Shown here: positions 44,145-51,276 of the stretch, in pieces
How the letters are laid out: each line of letters starts with the position of its first letter
Position numbering within the stretch: the stretch's first letter is position 1
Source of the DNA: Ensifer canadensis
GTDB taxonomy: Bacteria; Pseudomonadota; Alphaproteobacteria; Rhizobiales; Rhizobiaceae
Length of the DNA stretch: 64,000 nucleotides
Direction: 5' to 3'
Assembly: GCF_017488845.2 (NCBI RefSeq)
Contig: NZ_CP083371.1
Coordinates: 372,001-436,000, forward strand
Translations under genes and position numbers: made by a program
The notes under the pieces: model-generated
The model's database searches: none
Seen by the model: the letters and a program-made list of their open reading frames with translations, nothing else
Told to the model about the DNA's origin: nothing

Positions 44145-45241
44145 ACGCCCTAGCAACCGGCGCTGCGGACGCCATAGAGATCCGCAACCTCGTCAAACGA
44201 TTTGGCGCCTTCACGGCGGTCAAGGATGTCAACATTTCGGTCCCGGCCGGCTCGTTCCTGGTACTCGTCGGCCCGTCCGGCTGCGGCAAGTCGACATTGC
44301 TGCGCATGTTGGCAGGCCTGGAAAGCCCGAGCGAAGGCGAGATCGCCTTTGTCGGCCAGACGGTCTCCAGTGGTGCGGGAGGCGTCATCGCCGACGCGGG
44401 GCGGCGCAACGCCGGCCTCGTCTTCCAGAGCTACGCCCTTTGGCCGCACATGACCGTCGCCGGCAACATTGCCTGGCCGTTGAAGGTCGCGCGATGGCCG
44501 CGCGAAAGACGCGACCGCCGCGTCAAGGAGGTGCTTGCCCTACTTGGCATTGGTGCCCTTGCCGAACGTTATCCAGCGGAAATCTCCGGCGGCCAGCAGC
44601 AGCGCGTGGCAATCGCCCGCACGATCGCGCCCGAACCCAGCATCCTGCTGTTCGACGAGCCGCTGTCGAACCTCGATGCCAAGCTGCGCATCGAGATGCG
44701 CAGCGAATTGATGCGGATACACCGGGCAACGGGCGCCACGTCGGTTTATGTCACCCACGACCAGGTGGAAGCGATGACCATGGCGACGCACGTCGCAGTG
44801 CTCAACAATGGTCGTGTCGAGCAGTTCGGCAAGCCGATCGAGCTGCTGCGCAACCCGGCAACGACCTTCGTCGCCACCTTTCTTGGCACGCCGCCGGCCA
44901 ACCTCCTACCGGCGCGCCGGGTTGGAGAGACTTTCGTGTTCAATGATACGCCATTGGTGTCCGGCTCGATCGCCGCTGGCCATCCAGAGGTGCAGCTTCT
45001 CTATCGGGCCGAGGACGTCTGCGTCGGCGCGGTGCCGGACAAACCGTCGGTCACCGCGCGGTTTGCCGAGGCAGCACCGATCGCCGGACGCACGATGGTC
45101 ACCGCCATGCTCGGCGATCTGCGCATCACCGGCATGGCGGAGGGTTACTTCAGCGCAATGCCCGGGGACGCCGTCACACTGTCATTCATCAGGACCCCTG
45201 ACGCTGTCTTTGCCGTCAGCGGAGAAAGGATAAATCAATGA
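44141..45241 (+). CDS. ABC transporter ATPase, FbpC/AfuC type
   Basis: 366 residues from ATG 44141 overlapping the permease stop; the frame is open further upstream, over the permease gene, but that is a shadow. Walker A GPSGCGKSTL, Q-loop QSYALWPHMTV, signature ISGGQQQRVAIARTI, Walker B ILLFDEPLSNLDAKLR and switch YVTHDQVEAM are intact. A TOBE domain follows (FLGTPPANLLPAR, LLYRAEDVCVGAV). The stop overlaps the phosphatase start by 4 nt. Confidence 0.95.
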   Translation: MNALATGAADAIEIRNLVKRFGAFTAVKDVNISVPAGSFLVLVGPSGCGKSTLLRMLAGLESPSEGEIAFVGQTVSSGAGGVIADAGRRNAGLVFQSYALWPHMTVAGNIAWPLKVARWPRERRDRRVKEVLALLGIGALAERYPAEISGGQQQRVAIARTIAPEPSILLFDEPLSNLDAKLRIEMRSELMRIHRATGATSVYVTHDQVEAMTMATHVAVLNNGRVEQFGKPIELLRNPATTFVATFLGTPPANLLPARRVGETFVFNDTPLVSGSIAAGHPEVQLLYRAEDVCVGAVPDKPSVTARFAEAAPIAGRTMVTAMLGDLRITGMAEGYFSAMPGDAVTLSFIRTPDAVFAVSGERINQ

Positions 45242-45843
45242 GGCTGATCCTCATGCGCCATGGCGAAACCGAGTGGAACGCCGAACAACGGCTGCAGGGC
45301 CAGGACAACTCGCTGCTGTCTGAACGCGGCGTTGCCCAGGTCCGGCGTTTCCGCCCCTATGCCAAGGCGCTGCAGCCCGCCCGTATCATCGCATCGGATC
45401 TCGGCCGGACGCGGCAGACCGTTGCGCTGATCGGACATCCGGACGCGCCGTCCGACGAGCGGTTTCGCGAGCTCGACATGGGCGAATGGACGGGGCGTCG
45501 CAAGCCGGAGCTGATCGCCGAACGTCCGGAGGACTACACCGCCTGGCGCGCCGGCACCTTCACGCCCGCCAATGCCGAAACCTGGATCGCCTTTCGCAAT
45601 CGCGTTGCTGACGGGGTTCGTGACTGGATGTCGCGCACGGATGGCGACCTGCTGGTGGTCGCCCATGGCGGGGTCATTCGCGCAGCCTGCCACGAGTTTC
45701 TGGACCTGCCGCCCTCGCGCGTCGTTCCCGTGACGCCGGGCACGGCAACCATCCTGAATTTTCCCGTGCCGGACCGATCTGCAGCCCAGCTCGAAGGCTA
45801 CAACATCGGATCTGTCGCTCCCGACATTTCCGTCGCCGATTGA
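45238..45843 (+). CDS. Histidine phosphatase family protein (phosphoglycerate-mutase-like)
   Basis: The 201-residue cytoplasmic enzyme begins with the catalytic motif MRLILMRHGETEWN. QGQDNSLLSERGVAQVRRF, ASDLGRTRQTVALIG, FRELDMGEWTGRR and VVAHGGVIRAACHEFL (second catalytic His) complete the branch-1 histidine phosphatase pattern. The start overlaps the ATPase stop (ATGA). It has no signal peptide, so it should act on a compound after import. In this operon a sugar phosphate or glycerol-type phosphate is the likely substrate. Confidence 0.94.
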   Translation: MRLILMRHGETEWNAEQRLQGQDNSLLSERGVAQVRRFRPYAKALQPARIIASDLGRTRQTVALIGHPDAPSDERFRELDMGEWTGRRKPELIAERPEDYTAWRAGTFTPANAETWIAFRNRVADGVRDWMSRTDGDLLVVAHGGVIRAACHEFLDLPPSRVVPVTPGTATILNFPVPDRSAAQLEGYNIGSVAPDISVAD

Positions 45844-45872
45844 TCGCTTCGAGCGGAAGGGCCTCGCTGGAC

Positions 45873-47558
45873 ATGAATTCCGGAACGTTTGTCATTGTGG
45901 AGCTGCTCGGCGGCGTCGCGCTCCTGCTCTGGGGTGTGCGGATGGTTCGAACCGGCGTCATGCGGGGATGGGGCGATCGGCTGCAGCGGTTCGTCGAGCA
46001 GCGCCTGTCCAACCGGCTGACAGCATTCGGTGGCGGCATCGCCGCCACCGCCGTTCTCGGCAGCGCCACGGCCATGGCGTTGATAATAGCGGGTCTGGCA
46101 GGCGCCGGTGCGATCGGGGCGACGACAGGCCTTGCGGTTCTGCTCGGTGCCGATATCGGCTCGGCGCTCGTCTCCGGCCTTTTCGCATCGGGCTCGTCGC
46201 TGGCAACGACGATGGCGCCGCTTTTTCTGTTTGCCGGCTATCTCACCTTCGGAGCGTCGAGCGAGTTTCGCCCGCGAAACGCCGGCCGCATCATGATGGG
46301 GCTCGGCCTCATGTTGCTGGCACTGAAGGTCATCGTTTCGGCGACCGCTCCGCTGCGCGAGGCGACGCTGTTTCACGACGTTCTCGCCGCGATCGCCAAT
46401 GAGCCGGTGCTCGGTTTCCTCGTCGGCGCCGGTCTCGCCTGGTTCTGCCATTCGACGCTCGCGGTCATCTTGTTAATCGCTTCGCTGCTGACCAATGGCA
46501 GTCTGGAAGTGGCCGGCGCCGTGCCCCTGATCCTCGGCGTCAATTTCGGCGGCGGCCTGCCGGCCGTCAGCGCGACCCTCGACCAGCCATCTGTCGCCCG
46601 AAGGCTCCCAGTCGCCAATCTGCTTTGCCGCGGCCTTCTGGCAATCGCGCTGCTGCCGTTGGCGCGACAGATCGTCGATGCTGCCGCCGGTGTGCCGCTG
46701 GACCCCTTGCATGTCGCGGTCGGACTCCATGCGGCGTTCAACTTGACGGTCGCCGCCGTGTTCCTGCCGATCTCCCCTGTCGTCGTGCGCTTCGTCGACC
46801 GGTTGATCCCCAATGCTTCGGCCGCCGATGATCCCTTGGCCACACCGCGCTATCTCGACAGCGCTTCGTTGACGACGCCGGCCGTCGCGCTTTCCAATGC
46901 CACGATCGAGACGATCCGGATGAGCGAACTGCTGGAGCGCATGTTCAAGATGTCGCTCACGGCGTTGTCGTCCAGTCGGTTGGAGACATTGAAGGAGGTC
47001 AACGCCATCGATTTCAAGCTCGGCACCTACATGGGGTCGGTCCATGCCTATCTCGGCCGGCTGGCCCAGGGCGAACTGTCGGGTGGCGATACGCGCCGCG
47101 CTTTTGAGATCATGCTTTTTGCCAGCAATCTCGAACATGCGGGTGATGTGATCAAGCTCAACCTCGCCGACCGCATCCGGGCAAAGATCAAGCAGGACAT
47201 CCAGTTGGCGCCGAGCCAGCGCGAGGCCCTCGATATGCTCTGCGACGAGGTCGCGGTGTCATTACGCCTTGTGCCGGTGGCTCTTTCGTCGCGCGACGTC
47301 GGCGCTGCCGCCCGCCTGGCATCCCAGAAAGATCGCTTCCGCGCGCTCGAGGAGCGCGCGATCAATGAGCATCTCGGCCGGGAAGGCATGGAAAAGGGCG
47401 TCAGTCTTAGAAGCAATGCTCTGTTCATCGATCTTATTGGTGACCTGCACCGGATCAATTCGCACATAGCGGCCGCGGCTTACCCGCTGATCCAGGCGGC
47501 CGGCCTGTTGAACACCACCCGTCTTCGCACGTCTGCCCTCAGCGAGCGGCTGGCGTGA
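45873..47558 (+). CDS. Na+/phosphate cotransporter family protein with C-terminal PhoU domain
   Basis: About 561 residues from ATG 45873 (GGAAGGG upstream); an in-frame TTG at 45840 overlaps the phosphatase stop and is possible. The N-terminal half has two inverted Na/Pi repeats (LLGGVALLLWGVRMVRTGV, GSATAMALIIAGLAGAGAI, CHSTLAVILLIASLL, GVNFGGGLPAVSATL). The region from about residue 330 is a helical PhoU-like domain (MFKMSLTALSSSRLETLKEVNAIDFKLG, FASNLEHAGDVI). The E. coli relative YjbB exports phosphate. Placed after an importer and a phosphatase, it may expel phosphate released from the imported substrate. Confidence 0.9.
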   Translation: MNSGTFVIVELLGGVALLLWGVRMVRTGVMRGWGDRLQRFVEQRLSNRLTAFGGGIAATAVLGSATAMALIIAGLAGAGAIGATTGLAVLLGADIGSALVSGLFASGSSLATTMAPLFLFAGYLTFGASSEFRPRNAGRIMMGLGLMLLALKVIVSATAPLREATLFHDVLAAIANEPVLGFLVGAGLAWFCHSTLAVILLIASLLTNGSLEVAGAVPLILGVNFGGGLPAVSATLDQPSVARRLPVANLLCRGLLAIALLPLARQIVDAAAGVPLDPLHVAVGLHAAFNLTVAAVFLPISPVVVRFVDRLIPNASAADDPLATPRYLDSASLTTPAVALSNATIETIRMSELLERMFKMSLTALSSSRLETLKEVNAIDFKLGTYMGSVHAYLGRLAQGELSGGDTRRAFEIMLFASNLEHAGDVIKLNLADRIRAKIKQDIQLAPSQREALDMLCDEVAVSLRLVPVALSSRDVGAAARLASQKDRFRALEERAINEHLGREGMEKGVSLRSNALFIDLIGDLHRINSHIAAAAYPLIQAAGLLNTTRLRTSALSERLA

Positions 47559-47667
47559 AAGTCGCCCCGGGCGCTTTCAATGGCGGGAGGTTCGACCCGG
47601 GAGCGGCGCCGGTCACTTTATCGGTCGTGGCGCCGTTCGGCCCGGAGCCGGAAAATATGGTAGCTCG

Positions 47668-47919
47668 TCAGTGCAGCGCCGAAGGCATCACGAACACGGA
47701 CATGCCATCCTGCTCGACGGCGCTGAGAAATTCGGCGAGCGCTGCGGCATCCGTTGCGAAGAGATCCTCCCAGCGTGTCGACATGCCCTGGGTATCGATG
47801 ACTTCCAGCACCCACTCGTTGCCGTCCTCGATCCGGGAGATTTCGACGGTCACAGTGATGCCGTCGCGGGAGAACTCCTGCGAGAGCGGGGACAGGACGA
47901 TTTTCGGTTCTTCGTTCAT
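47668..47919 (-). CDS. Small conserved hypothetical protein
   Basis: 83 residues, MNEEPKIVLSPLSQEF at the start with AAAGG upstream of the ATG. The body DGITVTVEISRIEDGNEWVLEVIDTQG, STRWEDLFATDAAALAEFLSAVEQDG is acidic, globular and free of membrane segments. Coding quality is good and it resembles small cytosolic proteins found across rhizobia, but I know no function. It is convergent with the Na/Pi transporter gene. Confidence 0.7.
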   Translation of the reverse strand: MNEEPKIVLSPLSQEFSRDGITVTVEISRIEDGNEWVLEVIDTQGMSTRWEDLFATDAAALAEFLSAVEQDGMSVFVMPSALH

Positions 47920-48288
47920 GGGGCACCTTTCGCTGTGATGCGGAGACGGTTGGACCGATTTGTCGAACCGACTGCCTAGCTACGCCATTGCTGTTAAAGC
48001 AATCAAGGCCGTCGTCGGGTTGGGCAAGAAGCTACCCGATCTGCCCTGTTCGAACGCAAGCAGTTCAATCATCGCGTCGCGCGGGATCCGGCACCCGTGA
48101 CCGCCTGTGTCTAAATGCGAACGCTCGCAGCCAAAAAGAAATCCACTCGCCCGCGTCACGGGAAGCATTGCTGGATCGTCAAAACGATATGGAGCCTGAA
48201 CGCGCTGTCCGGCACGCCGACCCACAACGTCGGCGATCCTCCATACGGCGTTTCCACGGCTTCGTCGTGCAACAACGGAAAGCAAAAA
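47920..48288. other. Intergenic region without a supported gene
   Basis: About 370 bp between the divergent small gene and the RidA-like gene. Frames that extend over it belong to longer shadows with biased composition. I see no repeat or RNA signal. It should contain both promoters. Confidence 0.4.
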
Positions 48289-48711
48289 ATGTCGTCTACA
48301 ACTACAAAATCGCCTATTCGCCTTTTCAATCCTCCTGGGCTTTATGATGCATCGGTCAATGGTTACTCCCATGTCGGCCTGGTCCCGGCGGGCGTGCGGC
48401 TGGTCTTTGTCGCCGGCCAGGGAGGCGAGGACGTGCAAGGGGCTCTCGATCCGGATTTCCGACTGCAGGTCCGCCAGGCGCTCGCCAATCTGCGCACCGC
48501 GCTTGGTGCCGCGGGCGCTGATACAAGCGACATCGTCAAGCTGACGGTGCTGATCGTCGACCACTCCGAAGAACGGTTGCATATCTTCGGCGCTGAAATG
48601 GAAGCGGCGCTGGGTGAGGGCGCAAAACCCACATGCACACTGATCCCGGTGCCGCGGTTGGCGCTTGACGGGATGCTGTTCGAGATCGAGGCTGTTGCCG
48701 CGCTCGGCTAA
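48289..48711 (+). CDS. RidA/YjgF/YER057c/UK114 family protein
   Basis: 140 residues from ATG 48289, chosen because GGAAAG lies 6 nt upstream and the protein then begins like its family (RLFNPPGLYDASVNGYSHVGLVP). LVFVAGQGGEDVQGALDPDFRLQVRQALANL, DIVKLTVLIVDH and PTCTLIPVPRLALDGMLFEIEAVA fit the RidA fold. Classical RidA enzymes use an Arg in a CTIRV-type C-terminal motif; here PTCTLIPVPRL is seen, so enamine deaminase activity is not assured. Confidence 0.88.
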   Translation: MSSTTTKSPIRLFNPPGLYDASVNGYSHVGLVPAGVRLVFVAGQGGEDVQGALDPDFRLQVRQALANLRTALGAAGADTSDIVKLTVLIVDHSEERLHIFGAEMEAALGEGAKPTCTLIPVPRLALDGMLFEIEAVAALG

Positions 48712-48907
48712 CCGGAACCATCGCGGGCGCCGTGAGTGGCGCCCGTTCGACCCTTCCGGGCCGAGATCTTGCCGCTTGGCGGTCCGCTCACAGGTTTTCC
48801 CGGGTTAAATCCGGCCCGCTCGCCACAGGTTGTTGACAGTGGGAGAAAGTGATGGCGCGATAGGCGCTCGGTCTTCCCTTTCGCCAAAAGTTCCGGGAGA
48901 AGGGCTG

Positions 48908-49879
48908 ATGGCATTGCAATACGACATGTTTGTTTCGTCCGATCCGGACGAGAAGGGCGCACGCTCCAAGCGCGCGTCCTCACGCGCGGCTGCCGGCATG
49001 AGCGCCGGCGCCATGGTCGATCATCTGGAGGCGACGGGTCGCTACCGCGTTCTGCAAAAGCTGGAGCCGCGCCCCGTCGTGGCCGCGCCGCGCGCCGAGT
49101 TTCCGCTCGTCGGCGTCATCCTCGACACCGAGACCACCGGCCTCAACCATCGCAAGGACGAGATCATCGAGATCGGCGTCATTGCGTTCACCTTTGACGC
49201 TCACGGGGCCATCGGCGACGTGATCGACGTCTATGGCGGTCTGCGGCAGCCGAGCGGCTCCATTCCAGCCGAGATCACGCGCATCACCGGCATTACCGAC
49301 GAAATGGTCGCCGGCGAAACCATCGATGTTGCCCGGCTTCAGGCGATCATTGAGCGCGCCGATCTGATCATCGCCCACAATGCCGGGTTCGACCGGCCGT
49401 TTTGCGAAGCTTTTTCGCCGATCTTCGAGAAGAAGGCCTGGGCCTGCTCGGTCTCCGAGATCGGCTGGAGCGACCGCGGCTTCGAGGGCACGAAGCTCGG
49501 CTACCTCATCGGCCAGGCGGGATATTTCCACGACGGCCACCGCGCCGTCGACGATTGTTTTGCCCTGCTCGAGGTGATTGCGGGCCCAGCCGATGATACG
49601 CAAGAGACACCTTTTGCCGAGCTCTACGCGGCAAGCCAGCGATCACGCGTTCGCCTCTATGCGGAAAACAGCCCCTTCGAAATGAAGGACCACCTGAAGG
49701 GCCGCGGCTATCGCTGGTCCGACGGCAGCGATGGGCGCCCAAAATCCTGGTGGATCGAGATCGGCGAAGAGGGGCTGGACGAGGAGCTGCGCTACCTCAG
49801 AACCGAAATCTATCGCTGGAACGAGGCCGATCCGCCGATGGTGCGGCTGACAGCCTTCGACCGCTTCAAGGTGCGCTGA
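48908..49879 (+). CDS. DEDDh 3'-5' exonuclease (DNA polymerase III epsilon-like)
   Basis: 323 residues from ATG 48908 (GGGAGAAGG upstream). Exo I is VILDTETTGLNHRKDEIIEIG, Exo II HNAGFDRPFC and Exo III HDGHRAVDDCFALLE, which together hold the D-E-D-H-D catalytic set. The exonuclease core spans about 85-250. The last 75 residues (SRVRLYAENSPFEMKDHLKGRGYRW, WIEIGEEGLDEELRYLR) are a separate C-terminal domain not found in DnaQ. The protein probably acts in repair or nucleic-acid trimming. Confidence 0.92.
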   Translation: MALQYDMFVSSDPDEKGARSKRASSRAAAGMSAGAMVDHLEATGRYRVLQKLEPRPVVAAPRAEFPLVGVILDTETTGLNHRKDEIIEIGVIAFTFDAHGAIGDVIDVYGGLRQPSGSIPAEITRITGITDEMVAGETIDVARLQAIIERADLIIAHNAGFDRPFCEAFSPIFEKKAWACSVSEIGWSDRGFEGTKLGYLIGQAGYFHDGHRAVDDCFALLEVIAGPADDTQETPFAELYAASQRSRVRLYAENSPFEMKDHLKGRGYRWSDGSDGRPKSWWIEIGEEGLDEELRYLRTEIYRWNEADPPMVRLTAFDRFKVR

Positions 49880-49954
49880 GCCGCCTGACCGGCGCTCCAC
49901 GCATGGCTGGTCTGCGAAGTCAGATCTACGAAATCGGTAGGTTTCTTGTATAGT

Positions 49955-50117
49955 CAACTCATCGAAGCGATGCATCTCCTCCCGCAGGACTTCGAGTGTG
50001 CAAGTGCTTTCTCCTCCTCCCAACGAGCGCTTGCCGGAATGGCGACACTCCTCCTCCCGGTTGCCATTCAATTCTTTTGAAAGCCTGCCGCACCTCCTCC
50101 CGCGGCAGGCTTTTTCT
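49955..50117 (+). ncRNA. Cuckoo-type small RNA with four CCUCCUCCC loops
   Basis: Four consecutive stem-loops each show an anti-Shine-Dalgarno sequence in the loop. SL1: ACTC..GAAG (49957-49967)/CTTCGAGT, loop TCTCCTCCC at 49975-49983. SL2: stem GCAAGTGC/GCGCTTGC, loop CCTCCTCCC at 50013-50021. SL3: stem GAATGGCGAC/GTTGCCATTC, motif at 50050-50058. SL4: stem GCCTGCCGC/GCGGCAGGC, motif at 50093-50101, followed by TTTTT (50110-50115) as intrinsic terminator. TATAGT at 49949-49954 may be the -10 box. This matches the cuckoo RNA family of Alphaproteobacteria (alpha-r7/alpha-r14-like in Sinorhizobium, CcsR/UpsM in Rhodobacter). The exact 5' end is estimated. Confidence 0.9.
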
Positions 50118-50135
50118 TTTGGCATGGGATAATCT

Positions 50136-51266
50136 TCAGAAAGAAAGTTCCAGCTGCGAGCGGGCTTCTTCCTCGTTGCCATTGAGCGACGATAGCGTGA
50201 CCCCCAGCAGGCGTACGCCGCGCTTGAACGGATGGACCGATACCAGCAGCGAAACCGCAACCTCAAGGATCTCGGACGCTCCTGCGACCGGTGTGCCGAG
50301 CGTCCTGCTGCGTGTCGCCTGGGTAAAGTCTGAGTACTTCACCTTGACGGTCACCGTCTTTCCGCTGATCCCCTGCGCCTCGCAGTATCGCCAGACTTTG
50401 TCGGCCAATGGCAGCAACTCGGCACATGCCGGTTCGAACTCGAAAATATCCTCGACGAATGTGTCTTCCGCACCAACCGATTTGCGCACCCGGTCGGGCT
50501 GCACCCGTCGCTCGTCAATGCCGCGGGCGATGCCGTAGAAGTACGGGCCGGATTTGCCGAAATGCTCCTGCAGGAACGCCAGGGTCTGTTGTCGCAGGTC
50601 GAAGCCGGTTTCGATGCCCAGCCGCTTCATCCGCTCGGCCGTTGCCGGCCCGACGCCATGGAACTTTTTCACTGGAAGCGCTTCGACGAAAGCCGGCCCG
50701 TTCTTGGGCGTGATGACGAACAGCCCGTCCGGCTTTCGCTGGTCGCTCGCCATCTTGGCGAGGAACTTGTTGTAGCTGACGCCGGCCGAGGCCGTCAGGT
50801 TCGTCGTTGCCTTGATCTTCGCGCGGATCTCCTCGGCGATCTCGGTCGCGATCTCCATGCCCTTCAGATTGTCGGTCACGTCGAGATAGGCCTCATCGAG
50901 CGACAGGGGTTCGATGACAGGCGTATATTCGGCAAAAATCTCGCGGATCTGCTGCGACACGGCGCGATAGACGTCGAAGCGCGGCTTGACGAAGATGAGA
51001 TCGGGGCATTTTCGCTTCGCAGTGACGGATGGCATGGCGGAATGGACGCCGAACTTGCGTGCCTCGTAACTTGCGGCGGCAACGACACCTCGCGCAGCCG
51101 CGCCGCCGACAGCCACCGGCTTGCCGCGCAGCTCCGGATTGTCGCGCTGTTCGACCGAAGCATAGAAGGCGTCCATATCGATATGGATGATCTTGCGCTG
51201 CCGCTCCGTTCCCGACGCATCGGCTGTAGTCTGTCTTCCGATCACGGTGTCGCTAGGCTCGGCCAC
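50136..51266 (-). CDS. dinB: DNA polymerase IV (Y family)
   Basis: 376 residues from GTG 51266 (AAGGAG 8 nt upstream inside the helicase 3' end); longer in-frame starts overlap the helicase gene. Palm motifs HIDMDAFYASVEQRDNPELRGKPVAVGG, LSLDEAYLDVTDN with the catalytic Asp-Glu pair, and GVSYNKFLAKMASDQRKPDGLFVI are intact. The HhH thumb reads FHGVGPATAERMKRLGIETG. The C-terminal little-finger domain is complete; a canonical C-terminal beta-clamp motif (QL-x-L-x-F form) may be SQLELSF at the very end. It performs error-prone translesion synthesis. It lies 10 nt after a UvrD-like helicase gene. Confidence 0.96.
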   Translation of the reverse strand: MAEPSDTVIGRQTTADASGTERQRKIIHIDMDAFYASVEQRDNPELRGKPVAVGGAAARGVVAAASYEARKFGVHSAMPSVTAKRKCPDLIFVKPRFDVYRAVSQQIREIFAEYTPVIEPLSLDEAYLDVTDNLKGMEIATEIAEEIRAKIKATTNLTASAGVSYNKFLAKMASDQRKPDGLFVITPKNGPAFVEALPVKKFHGVGPATAERMKRLGIETGFDLRQQTLAFLQEHFGKSGPYFYGIARGIDERRVQPDRVRKSVGAEDTFVEDIFEFEPACAELLPLADKVWRYCEAQGISGKTVTVKVKYSDFTQATRSRTLGTPVAGASEILEVAVSLLVSVHPFKRGVRLLGVTLSSLNGNEEEARSQLELSF

Positions 51267-51276
51267 GTGCCGCTCC

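Noticed and set aside
43220..45241. Plus-strand frame of 673 codons ending in the ATPase
   Set aside because: The first 307 codons are out-of-frame reading of the fused permease; the ATPase starts at the ATGA overlap at 44141.
47980..48582. Minus-strand frame of 200 codons overlapping the RidA-like gene
   Set aside because: Mostly antisense to the RidA-like gene. The last part over the intergenic gap has no family match that I can support.
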